Of a stretch of DNA of 64,000 bases, positions 8,469 through 15,480 are shown piece after piece. Positions within the stretch are counted from its first letter, which is position 1; every line of letters begins with the position of its first letter. Both the position numbers and the translations under genes were made by a program. This DNA comes from Streptomyces coelicoflavus (lineage in GTDB: Bacteria > Actinomycetota > Actinomycetes > Streptomycetales > Streptomycetaceae): the NCBI RefSeq assembly GCF_003112555.1, contig NZ_BEWB01000008.1, forward strand, positions 62,001 to 126,000, read 5' to 3'. The notes beneath the pieces were generated by a model. The model saw only the letters and a program-made list of their open reading frames with translations. It ran no database searches and was not told the DNA's origin.

Positions 8469-8787
8469 GCGCCTTGCGCAGCTCGCCCTTGTTCATGCTC
8501 GAACGGCCGTGGACGTCACGGCGCTTGGCCTCCTGGTACAGCTGGTCGTAGGTGGGCCCCTGGGGTCCCTGGCGGTTCCCGGACCGCTGGCCGCCGCGCT
8601 TGCTCGGCGACTTGTCCTGTGTCGACGTGCGGCTGGCGGTCTTCGACTCGCCGGACTGCGCGCGCTCCTTGTTCACCGTCCGCGCGGCGATCTCCTCGGC
8701 GCGGCCGGTGCTCTCGCCGCGGTCCTTGGCGCTCTTCTTGATGTGCTCGTACTGCCGCTCCCGTTTGGAGTTCGAACCGCTCGGCAT
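8458..8787 (-). CDS. Small basic protein with a C-terminal Rho_N-like domain
   Basis: A 109-residue, highly charged protein. Residues 1-70 are a low-complexity Lys/Arg/Ser/Glu-rich region. The last 35 (PTYDQLYQEAKRRDVHG, then MNKGELRKALG) match the helix-extended-loop-helix Rho termination factor N-terminal type domain, a nucleic-acid-binding SAP-like fold. Such proteins are often labelled plasmid stabilisation protein in Streptomyces, without much evidence. A role in binding DNA or RNA is likely; anything more is guesswork. It is a single gene. Confidence 0.7.
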   Translation of the reverse strand: MPSGSNSKRERQYEHIKKSAKDRGESTGRAEEIAARTVNKERAQSGESKTASRTSTQDKSPSKRGGQRSGNRQGPQGPTYDQLYQEAKRRDVHGRSSMNKGELRKALGK

Positions 8788-8870
8788 GTCCGCTCACTTC
8801 CTCTCGTGCACGGCTCACGTACAGCGAACGGTTACCCACGTTACGGACAAACACCCCGGCCCGCCCGGTG

Positions 8871-9986
8871 TCAGCGCTCCAGACGGGCGACCCGGCCCTG
8901 CTCGCCCGCGGCCCAACAGCCCAGGTCCGGGGTGCAGTCCACGGTGTCGTAGGACCCGGTGTCCACGGTGCGCCAGGTGCGGCCGCCGTCCGTGGTGAGG
9001 TCGGTGCCGGTGGGTCCGACGGCGAGGGCGGCGGTGCGGCTGTGCGGGAGCCAGGCGACGCCGGAGCGGTAGGCGGGCGGCGGCCGGTCGGCGGGGCGCC
9101 AGGTGCGGCCGGCGTCGGCGGTCCGGGCGGCGGCCCGCGGGGAGGCCTGATCGGGGCGGTAGTCGCCGCCGACGGCGAGGCCGTGGGCGCGGTCGCGGAA
9201 GGCGAGGGCGAAGACGCCGCGGGCGGGGTCGCCGGCCGGGACCGGGGCGTCGGTGGCCGTCCAGGTGAGCCCGCGGTCGGCGGAGTGCAGCACGCGCGCG
9301 CGTGCGGCCCCGCCGGTGGCCAGCCACACGTCCCTCGGCCCGGCGGAGACCAGGCACTGGCCACTGGCGGCGAACCCGGCCTCCCCCGCCTGCGCGGCCG
9401 GCATCCCGGCGTCGGGCAGCACCTGCCACGAGCGGCCGCCGTCACTGGTCGACAGGATGCGGAACTTCCCGTCCACCGGGTCGCTCATGGCGAGGCCGTG
9501 CCGGCGGTCGAAGAAGGTGAGGCAGTCGTAGAAGGCCCGTACGTCGGTGTTGCGGAAGGACTCGGTCCAGGTCGCGCCGCCGTCTTCGGTGCGATACACC
9601 CGGGACGCCTCGCCCTCGCCGATGGACAGGGCCACGGCCCGGCGGGCGTCGAAGGCCTCGATGTCCCGGAACTCCAGGTCGCCGGCGCCCGGCGGGGAGA
9701 CGTCGCGCCAGGTGCGGCCGCCGTCGGTGGTACGCAGGACGGTGCCCCGGGTGCCGGCCACCCAGGCGGTGTGCCGGCTGACGGCGGCGAGCCCCCGGAA
9801 CCGGACCTCGGACACCCCGGTGTCCTTCACGTCCCACTGCGGTCGCTGGTGCGCCTGGGCGGGTACGGCCGTCAGCGCCGCCAGCGCCGCCGCGCAGACC
9901 GCCGCCGCGAGCGCCACCCGCCCCGTACGCCTGCCGCCGGTTCGACCGGACCGTACCGTGCGTCGCGTGCTTCCCAAGCGCCTCAT
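8871..9986 (-). CDS. Secreted Asp-box (BNR) repeat beta-propeller protein
   Basis: A 371-residue exported protein. The start at 9986 gives an Arg-rich n-region, an Ala-rich hydrophobic core and an AQA cleavage site near residue 46. The rest contains at least six Asp-box motifs of the form (S/T)xDxGxTW, such as TTDGGRTWR, TEDGGATWT, TSDGGRSWQ and TADAGRTWR, spaced 40-60 residues as in sialidase or Ycf48/sortilin-type propellers. Catalytic sialidase residues are not evident, so it is more likely a structural or binding propeller. It diverges from ssgD across a region with a 32-bp palindrome. Confidence 0.8.
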   Translation of the reverse strand: MRRLGSTRRTVRSGRTGGRRTGRVALAAAVCAAALAALTAVPAQAHQRPQWDVKDTGVSEVRFRGLAAVSRHTAWVAGTRGTVLRTTDGGRTWRDVSPPGAGDLEFRDIEAFDARRAVALSIGEGEASRVYRTEDGGATWTESFRNTDVRAFYDCLTFFDRRHGLAMSDPVDGKFRILSTSDGGRSWQVLPDAGMPAAQAGEAGFAASGQCLVSAGPRDVWLATGGAARARVLHSADRGLTWTATDAPVPAGDPARGVFALAFRDRAHGLAVGGDYRPDQASPRAAARTADAGRTWRPADRPPPAYRSGVAWLPHSRTAALAVGPTGTDLTTDGGRTWRTVDTGSYDTVDCTPDLGCWAAGEQGRVARLER

Positions 9987-10039
9987 GGCGGGCGAAGCTA
10001 GCCCACCTCCCGGGCGCCGTCCAGAGGGCGTCGGCCAGT

Positions 10040-10071
10040 ACCCGGGCGCTACGCGCGCGTGGCGCCCGGGT
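10040..10071. promoter_or_regulatory. 32-bp near-perfect palindrome upstream of ssgD
   Basis: ACCCGGGCGC, then T, ACGCGCGCGT, G, then GCGCCCGGGT: both arms pair over the whole 32 bases, with a single T/G pair breaking the symmetry. It lies between the divergent Asp-box gene and ssgD. A UUCG-loop hairpin (TGCCC-TTCG-GGGCA, 10080-10093) follows. It could be an operator, or a transcript-end/insulating hairpin. Confidence 0.6.
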
Positions 10072-10130
10072 GACTCAAGTGCCCTTCGGGGCAAGCGGGG
10101 AGAGCCGGGTCACAGCCGCGCATGAACGCG

Positions 10131-10144
10131 GTGACAGAGGTCAC
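10131..10144. promoter_or_regulatory. GTGAC-AGAG-GTCAC inverted repeat upstream of ssgD
   Basis: A perfect 5+5 inverted repeat with a four-base spacer, about 100 bases before the ssgD start codon, in a position suitable for control of its promoter. No regulator can be assigned. Confidence 0.35.
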
Positions 10145-10245
10145 TCGCTCCTCGTGTGCACGGATGGGCTGATTCCGACGTCTCTTCCAGTGCCCGGCCC
10201 GCACCACCCCCGAAGCCCGTCCAGCCGTCACGAGGGAGCAAGGCG

Positions 10246-10662
10246 TTGTCCACCGTCATCGATCAGCCCGTCGAGGCGCGTCTCGTCGCCGCCGCGCCGC
10301 GTATGCCGAGCATCCCCGCCACCCTGCACTACGACCGCAGTGACCCGTTCGCCGTCCGTATGACCTTCCCCGCCCCGGCCACCCTCGAGGGCGTGGAGGT
10401 CTGCTGGACCTTCTCCCGGGAGCTGCTCATCGCCGGGATGCGGGAGCCGAACGGGCACGGCGACGTCCGGGTGCGTCCCTACGGGTACGACCGCACCGTC
10501 CTGGAGTTCCACGCGCCCGAGGGGACCGCCGTGATCCACGTGCGCTCGGGCGAGTTGCGCCGGTTCCTGCACGCCGCCGGCGAGCTGGTGCCGGTGGGTC
10601 TGGAGCATCTCCAGCTGGACCTGGACCACGATCTCGCGGAGCTGATGCGCGGGAGCTGCTGA
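10246..10662 (+). CDS. ssgD: SsgA-like sporulation/cell-wall protein, probably SsgD
   Basis: A 138-residue SsgA-like protein (SALP), a family found only in morphologically complex actinomycetes that positions septum and cell-wall enzymes. Family hallmarks are PATLHYDRSDPFAVRMTF (about 24-41), WTFSRELLIAGMREPNGHGD, the VRVRPYG strand and the HLQLDLDHDLAELM tail. The start is the TTG at 10246, seven bases after GGGAG, matching the usual N-terminus. The neighbourhood corresponds, from memory, to SCO6722, which is ssgD, implicated in lateral cell-wall integrity rather than septation. It converges on the GPP34 gene. Confidence 0.85.
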   Translation: MSTVIDQPVEARLVAAAPRMPSIPATLHYDRSDPFAVRMTFPAPATLEGVEVCWTFSRELLIAGMREPNGHGDVRVRPYGYDRTVLEFHAPEGTAVIHVRSGELRRFLHAAGELVPVGLEHLQLDLDHDLAELMRGSC

Positions 10663-10693
10663 CCACCGTGCCGGGTTCCGCGTCGGCGGACGC

Positions 10694-11365
10694 TCAGCCG
10701 CCCGCCGGCGCCGACGTCCGCGCGGTCTCGTCGCTCACCGCGCCCCACACCTCGTCCACGATCCTCCGCATGCCGGGCGCCGCGCTGCCGCACCGTCCGG
10801 TCAGCTCCGCGATCCGGTCCCGGTCGCGGGCCGCGCTCCCCGCACCCTCCGGGACGCCCAGTCCGGCGGCGGCCGCCAGCACGGCCGTGGCCGCGTCCCG
10901 CTCGGACAGCCGACCGGCGGGCAGCGTCCCCTCCAGGACGTGCCGCGCCTCCTCGCGCAACGCCCGCGCCACGGCGACGCGCTCGAGCACGTAGTCCACC
11001 GACGGGAACACGCCGAGCACCCGCTTCCGCTCCGCACGCACGTACCCCTCGGCCACGAGCTGCTCCCGCGCGGCCTCGTAGGTGACCCGGGCGTACAGCC
11101 GCACCCAGGTGCGCCACCGGTGCGGCATCGACTCGCGGACGAGTTCCAGGAGGCCGTCGAGGACGGCGTCGCCGGTGCGGGAGTCCAGGTCGGCGGGCGT
11201 CACGATGCCCTCGTCGTCGGTGAGCAGGCCGCGCCGGGCCAGTTCGGTGAGGGCGCCGGCGCGCACCAGGTGGTGGACCCGGGCGGTGTCGGCGGCCGTG
11301 GTCCGTGCGGGGTCCCAGGCCAGCAGGCAGAGCCGGGCCGGCAGTGAGAGCGAGCCGTTGGGCAC
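10694..11365 (-). CDS. GPP34 (GOLPH3-like) domain protein
   Basis: A 223-residue protein with the GPP34 fold known from eukaryotic GOLPH3: LSLPARLCLLAWDP near the N-terminus, a GALTELARRGLL helix, then a basic VRAERKRVLGVFP loop and an Ala-rich helical C-terminus. GOLPH3 binds phosphatidylinositol-4-phosphate. Actinobacteria carry many paralogues whose role is undefined, although membrane binding is plausible. It starts at 11365 and diverges from the ABC-F gene; it converges with ssgD over a 31-base gap. Confidence 0.8.
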   Translation of the reverse strand: MPNGSLSLPARLCLLAWDPARTTAADTARVHHLVRAGALTELARRGLLTDDEGIVTPADLDSRTGDAVLDGLLELVRESMPHRWRTWVRLYARVTYEAAREQLVAEGYVRAERKRVLGVFPSVDYVLERVAVARALREEARHVLEGTLPAGRLSERDAATAVLAAAAGLGVPEGAGSAARDRDRIAELTGRCGSAAPGMRRIVDEVWGAVSDETARTSAPAGG

Positions 11366-11394
11366 GGGGCCTCCTCGGGGTCCGCGTAAATGCG

Positions 11395-11423
11395 TTGACA
11401 GGCCGATCGGTGTCTTTTAGTTT
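11395..11423 (+). promoter_or_regulatory. Sigma-70-type promoter of the ABC-F gene
   Basis: A consensus -35 TTGACA (11395-11400) with a 17-base spacer to TAGTTT (11418-11423), unusually good for Streptomyces. Transcription would begin near 11430, leaving an untranslated leader of about 230 bases before the ABC-F start. Confidence 0.6.
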
Positions 11424-11460
11424 CGACAGCGCTTCTGTTGCCGCCGATTGGAGAAGGACG

Positions 11461-11472
11461 TTGCTCGTCTGA
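11461..11472 (+). other. Possible leader peptide (TTG CTC GTC TGA) in the ABC-F leader
   Basis: GGAG at 11450-11453 lies seven bases before a TTG that opens a three-codon frame. A hairpin follows at 11491-11509. This resembles the leader-peptide layout of ribosome-mediated attenuators, but such a short frame can occur by chance. Confidence 0.25.
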
Positions 11473-11490
11473 GGTCCTGAGACACCGCCT

Positions 11491-11509
11491 CACACGTATC
11501 TCACGTGTG
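11491..11509 (+). promoter_or_regulatory. Leader hairpin upstream of the ABC-F gene
   Basis: CACACGT (11491-11497) pairs with ACGTGTG (11503-11509) over an ATCTC loop. A second weaker hairpin (AGGGC...GCCCT) lies about 60 bases further on. In a 230-base leader of an ABC-F gene these could serve attenuation. Confidence 0.4.
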
Positions 11510-11663
11510 GGCGCCGCGTGCGACCTCGGCGTTCGAGCCGTCCGTGCCTCCTTGCGGAGCAGGGCTTCTTTCGTGCCCTCCCTCGTCCGACGGTGGCCGC
11601 CCGCTTCCGGTGTCTCGATACGCGTTTGCCCCTGACCGCTTCGAGCAACCGCGGAGACCCCGT

Positions 11664-13298
11664 ATGTCTACTTCCCCCATTTCCCTCGCCTGTACGTCCC
11701 TGTCCTTCGCCTGGCCCGACGGCACCGCCGTCTTCGACGGGCTCGACGTCGCCTTCGGCCCCGGCAGGACCGGCCTCGTCGGTGTCAACGGAGCCGGGAA
11801 GTCCACCCTGTTGAAGCTGATCGCCGGACGGCTCACCCCTGCGGGGGGCACCGTCCGGGTGGCCGGCGAGGTGGGCTACCTGCCGCAGAACGTCACGCTC
11901 GACACCGCGCTGCGGGTCGACGAGGCGCTCGGCATCGCCGGGCCGCGCGCCGCGCTGCACGCCATCGAGGCGGGCGACGCGAGCGAGGAGCACTTCGAGA
12001 CCGTCGGCGACGACTGGGACGTCGAGGAACGCGCACTGGCCGCGCTCGGCGAGCTGGGGCTCGGCCACCTGGGGCTCGACCGCACCGTCGGCGAGGTCTC
12101 GGGCGGCGAGTCGGTGCTGCTGCGCCTGGCCGCGCTGCTGCTGAGCCGGCCGGACGTCCTGCTCCTGGACGAGCCCACCAACAACCTCGACGTGTACGCG
12201 CGCAAGCGGCTGTACGCGGCCGTGCGGTCCTGGCCGGGCGTGCTGGTCGTGGTCAGCCACGACCGCGAGCTGCTGGAACTGGTCGACCAGATCGCCGACC
12301 TGCGTTCCGGCTCGGTCACCTGGTACGGCGGAAACCTGTCGGCGTACGAGGAGGCGCTGGCCGTGGAGCAGGAGGCGGCCGAGCGGATGGTGCGGGTCGC
12401 CGAGTCCGATCTGCGCAAGCAGAAGCGCGAACTGGCCGACGCCCAGGTCGTCCTGGCCCGGCGCAAACGCTACGGACAGAAGATGTACGACACCAAGCGC
12501 GAACCCCGGGCGGTCATGAAGCTGCGTGCCCGTACGGCGCAGCAGTCGGCCGGCAAGTACCGCATCATGCACGAGGAGAAGCTGGCCGAGGCGAAGGAAC
12601 GGCTCGACGACGCGGTGGAGGCCGTGCGGGACGACGACGAGATCCGCGTCGACCTGCCGTACACGGCCGTGCCGCCGGGCCGGACCGTGCTCACGCTGCG
12701 GGACCTGGAGCTGGCCCACGGCGCCCGCGTGGAGGGCGGCTTCGATCTGCACGGCCCCGAGCGGATCGCGCTGCTCGGACGCAACGGCGCGGGCAAGACC
12801 ACGCTGCTGCGCACCATCGCCGGGGAACTGGAGCCGGTGGCGGGCGAGGCGACGGCGCACGTGCCGCTGCGGTTCCTGCCGCAGCGCCTGGACGTCCTCG
12901 ACGGCGAGCTGAGCGTCGCCGAGAACGTGGCCCGGTTCGCGCCGGGCGCCACCAACAACCGGATCCGGGCGCGACTGGCGCGCTTCCTGTTCCGGGGCAC
13001 CCGCGCCGACCAGCAGGCGGCGACCCTGTCCGGCGGCGAACGCTTCCGGGCGGCGCTGGCGGCGCTGATGCTGGCCGACCCCGCGCCGCAGCTGCTGATG
13101 CTGGACGAGCCGACGAACAACCTGGACATGGCGAGCGTGCGGCAGCTCACCACGGCACTGGAGTCCTACGAGGGGGCGCTGATCGTGGCCGGCCACGACC
13201 TGCCGTTCCTGGAGTCGCTCGGCATCACCCGCTGGCTGCTGTTCGAGGAGGGAGAACTGAGGGAGACCACCCCGGAATCCGTCGGACGTCCGGCCTAG
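11664..13298 (+). CDS. ABC-F family ATP-binding protein
   Basis: A 544-residue soluble protein with two ABC ATPase domains and no membrane segments. First domain: Walker A GVNGAGKST (40-48), signature VSGGES (about 143), Walker B LLLDEPTNN (about 165). Second domain: Walker A GRNGAGKTT (about 372), signature LSGGER (about 455), Walker B LMLDEPTNN (about 477). A charged linker of around 80 residues, the P-site tRNA-interacting motif of ABC-F proteins, joins them. ABC-F factors act on the ribosome, either rescuing stalled complexes or displacing antibiotics. The ATG at 11664 is preceded by GGAGA. Its long leader suggests regulated expression. Confidence 0.92.
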   Translation: MSTSPISLACTSLSFAWPDGTAVFDGLDVAFGPGRTGLVGVNGAGKSTLLKLIAGRLTPAGGTVRVAGEVGYLPQNVTLDTALRVDEALGIAGPRAALHAIEAGDASEEHFETVGDDWDVEERALAALGELGLGHLGLDRTVGEVSGGESVLLRLAALLLSRPDVLLLDEPTNNLDVYARKRLYAAVRSWPGVLVVVSHDRELLELVDQIADLRSGSVTWYGGNLSAYEEALAVEQEAAERMVRVAESDLRKQKRELADAQVVLARRKRYGQKMYDTKREPRAVMKLRARTAQQSAGKYRIMHEEKLAEAKERLDDAVEAVRDDDEIRVDLPYTAVPPGRTVLTLRDLELAHGARVEGGFDLHGPERIALLGRNGAGKTTLLRTIAGELEPVAGEATAHVPLRFLPQRLDVLDGELSVAENVARFAPGATNNRIRARLARFLFRGTRADQQAATLSGGERFRAALAALMLADPAPQLLMLDEPTNNLDMASVRQLTTALESYEGALIVAGHDLPFLESLGITRWLLFEEGELRETTPESVGRPA

Positions 13299-13378
13299 CG
13301 TCCCCGAGCGTCTCAGGAGGGCCACGAGGGGGCCGACGGGGGTTCCGCCGGGCCGGGTCCCCGCTGCATGATGGCGAA

Positions 13379-13404
13379 ACCGGCGCCGCGCAGGGGGCGC
13401 CGGT
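13379..13404. terminator. Hairpin between ABC-F and ddaH
   Basis: ACCGGCGCC (13379-13387) pairs perfectly with GGCGCCGGT (13396-13404) over an eight-base loop. It may end the ABC-F transcript; there is no U tract, as is usual in Streptomyces. It lies 50 bases before ddaH. Confidence 0.5.
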
Positions 13405-13453
13405 CCCCCGGCCACGATCCGCGCCGCGTGCGCACCGATGCGAAAGGTCCCGC

Positions 13454-14230
13454 GTGCCCAGCAAGAAGGCTCTCGTCCGCCGTCCCGGTCCCCGGCTCGC
13501 CGAAGGGCTGGTGACGCACATCGAGCGGGAGAAGGTCGATCACGGCCTCGCCGTCGAGCAGTGGGACGCCTACGTCGAGGCCCTCGGAGCGCACGGCTGG
13601 GAGACGCTGGAGGTGGATCCGGCCGACGACTGCCCGGACTCGGTGTTCGTCGAGGACACGGTCGTCATGTACCGCAACGTCGCGCTGATCACGCGGCCCG
13701 GCGCCGAGTCGCGGCGCGCGGAGACGGCCGGTGTCGAGGAGGCCGTGGCCCGGCTCGGCTGCTCGGTCAACTGGGTGTGGGAGCCGGGCACGCTGGACGG
13801 CGGCGACGTGCTGAAGATCGGCGACACGATCTACGTGGGCCGCGGCGGGCGCACCAACGCGGCCGGTGTCCAGCAGCTGCGGGAGGCGTTCGAGCCGCTG
13901 GGCGCCCGGGTCGTCGCCGTGCCCGTGAGCAAGGTGCTGCACCTGAAGTCGGCGGTCACCGCGCTGCCGGACGGGACGGTGATCGGGCACATCCCGATGA
14001 CGGACGTGCCGTCGCTGTTCCCCCGTTTCCTGCCGGTGCCGGAGGAGTCCGGGGCGCACGTGGTGCTGCTCGGCGGCGGCAGGCTGCTGATGGCGGCGAG
14101 CGCGCCGAAGACGGCGGAGCTGCTCGCCGACCTCGGTCACGAGCCGGTGCTCGTCGACATCGGGGAGTTCGAGAAGCTGGAGGGCTGTGTGACGTGCCTC
14201 TCGGTCCGGCTGCGGGAGCTGTACGTCTGA
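13454..14230 (+). CDS. ddaH: N(G),N(G)-dimethylarginine dimethylaminohydrolase
   Basis: A 258-residue DDAH, which hydrolyses methylated arginines to citrulline and methylamines and belongs to the amidinotransferase/arginine deiminase superfamily. Visible features are the EDTVVMYRNVALITRPGA substrate segment (about 72-89), GTLDGGDVLKIG (about 115), the catalytic His at about 163 in VLHLKSAVTALPDG and the nucleophilic Cys at about 248 in GCVTCLS. Length equals that of characterised bacterial DDAHs. The GTG at 13454 follows GAAAGG. It stands alone between a hairpin and the desaturase promoter. Confidence 0.92.
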   Translation: MPSKKALVRRPGPRLAEGLVTHIEREKVDHGLAVEQWDAYVEALGAHGWETLEVDPADDCPDSVFVEDTVVMYRNVALITRPGAESRRAETAGVEEAVARLGCSVNWVWEPGTLDGGDVLKIGDTIYVGRGGRTNAAGVQQLREAFEPLGARVVAVPVSKVLHLKSAVTALPDGTVIGHIPMTDVPSLFPRFLPVPEESGAHVVLLGGGRLLMAASAPKTAELLADLGHEPVLVDIGEFEKLEGCVTCLSVRLRELYV

Positions 14231-14331
14231 GCACGGCGCGGAGGACGGCTCCCCGGCCCGGACCTGCGGGTCTCGGAGCCTTGCCGCACCCCGCCGGACG
14301 GCTGCTGATCAGCGACCTTTACAGTGCGTTT

Positions 14332-14381
14332 AACCTACGCCCTCGTAACCTACGGTTTCGTAGCCTACGATCCCGTAGGTT
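14332..14381. promoter_or_regulatory. Three-fold 15-bp operator array before the desaturase gene
   Basis: AACCTACG (14332), AACCTACG (14347) and AGCCTACG (14362) repeat at exactly 15 bases. Each is followed by N4 and a CGTA(G/A) half, so successive units form overlapping palindromes of the form CCTACG-N4-CGTAGG; the last (14364-14379) is perfect. A TACAGT -10-like hexamer (14320-14325) lies immediately upstream. The layout fits cooperative binding of a TetR-type repressor of fatty acid desaturation just downstream of the promoter. The regulator is not in the window as far as can be told. Confidence 0.75.
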
Positions 14382-14435
14382 CCCGGCACCGCTCGCCGGC
14401 TGCTCCGCACTGTCGCACGTCCCCTGGAGTTCTCC

Positions 14436-15410
14436 GTGACGATCGTCTCCCCGCACCTCGGCACCTCCGCCGACTGGACCGACGCCCGGCTGCTGTACGC
14501 GCTGGAGGAAGTGGTCGAGAAGGAGCTCAACCGGCATCTGAAGGTCGCCAAGGACTGGATGCCGCACGAGTACGTGCCGTGGAGCGACGCGCGGAACTTC
14601 CCGGGGATCTTCGAGGACGGCGAGGCCTGGGAGAAGGGGCAGTCGAAGGTCACCGAGATCGGCCGGATCGCCCTGGTGGTGAACCTGCTGACGGAGGACA
14701 ACCTCCCCAGCTACCACCACGAGATCGCCAGCCTCTTCGGCCGCGACGGCGCCTGGGGCACCTGGGTGCACCGCTGGACCGCGGAGGAGGGCCGGCACGG
14801 CATCGTGATGCGCGACTACCTGCTCGCCTCGCGCGCGGTCGACCCGGACCAGCTGGAGCAGTTCCGCATGGCCCACATGAGTGAGGGCTTCGAGTCGGAC
14901 AACCGGCACTCGATGCTGCACTCGGTGGCTTACGTGGCCTTCCAGGAGCTGGCCACCCGCATCTCGCACCGCAACACGGGCCACCAGTCCGGCGACCCGG
15001 CCTGCGACCGCATGCTGGCCCGCATCGCGACCGACGAGAACCTGCACATGGTCTTCTACCGGAACCTGCTCAAGGCCGCCTTCGAGCTGGCCCCCGACCT
15101 GACGATGCAGGCGGTCCGGGACGTCGTGGTCAACTTCCGGATGCCGGGGCACGGCATGCCCGGCTTCGAGCGGGCCGCCGCGCAGATGGCGATCGGCGAG
15201 GTCTACAACCTGCGCATCCACCACGACGACGTGATCCAGCCCGTGCTGCGCTTCCTGAAGATCATGGAGATCGACGGCCTCGGCCCCGAGGGGCAGCAGG
15301 CGCAGGACGAGCTCGGGCTGTACATGGGCGGGCTGGACGCCGAGGCCGCCAAGTTCGACGAGAAGCTGGCGGCGCGCAAGGCGCGGATGGCGGCCCGCGG
15401 GGCGCGCTGA
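14436..15410 (+). CDS. Acyl-[acyl-carrier-protein] desaturase (diiron)
   Basis: A 324-residue soluble stearoyl-ACP-desaturase-type enzyme that inserts a cis double bond into ACP-bound acyl chains using O2 and reduced ferredoxin. The two diiron helices are clear: EEGRH at 117-121 and DENLH near 198-203, with further ligands in the KELNRH and YHHE segments. Length and motif spacing match actinobacterial DesA homologues. The start is a GTG at 14436. Expression is probably controlled by the 15-bp operator array just upstream, which would let membrane fluidity or free acyl chains set desaturase levels. Confidence 0.92.
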   Translation: MTIVSPHLGTSADWTDARLLYALEEVVEKELNRHLKVAKDWMPHEYVPWSDARNFPGIFEDGEAWEKGQSKVTEIGRIALVVNLLTEDNLPSYHHEIASLFGRDGAWGTWVHRWTAEEGRHGIVMRDYLLASRAVDPDQLEQFRMAHMSEGFESDNRHSMLHSVAYVAFQELATRISHRNTGHQSGDPACDRMLARIATDENLHMVFYRNLLKAAFELAPDLTMQAVRDVVVNFRMPGHGMPGFERAAAQMAIGEVYNLRIHHDDVIQPVLRFLKIMEIDGLGPEGQQAQDELGLYMGGLDAEAAKFDEKLAARKARMAARGAR

Positions 15411-15440
15411 CCGAGCCCGGTCCCCTCGCACCCTCCGCAT

Positions 15441-15478
15441 CCGGCCCCCGCACGCCCCTCCCGGCGCGCGGGGGCCGG
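15441..15478. terminator. Bidirectional hairpin between convergent genes
   Basis: CCGGCCCCCGC (15441-15451) pairs with GCGGGGGCCGG (15468-15478), an 11-bp stem with a 16-base loop between the desaturase stop and the convergent 1120-residue gene. It could terminate both. Confidence 0.6.
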
Positions 15479-15480
15479 CG

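Noticed and set aside
11490..13415. A 641-codon minus-strand open frame
   Set aside because: Shadow of the ABC-F gene; no family similarity.
14332..14381. CRISPR-like short repeats
   Set aside because: Units are eight bases at a 15-base period with palindromic halves, which is an operator array. No CRISPR repeats or cas genes were seen anywhere.
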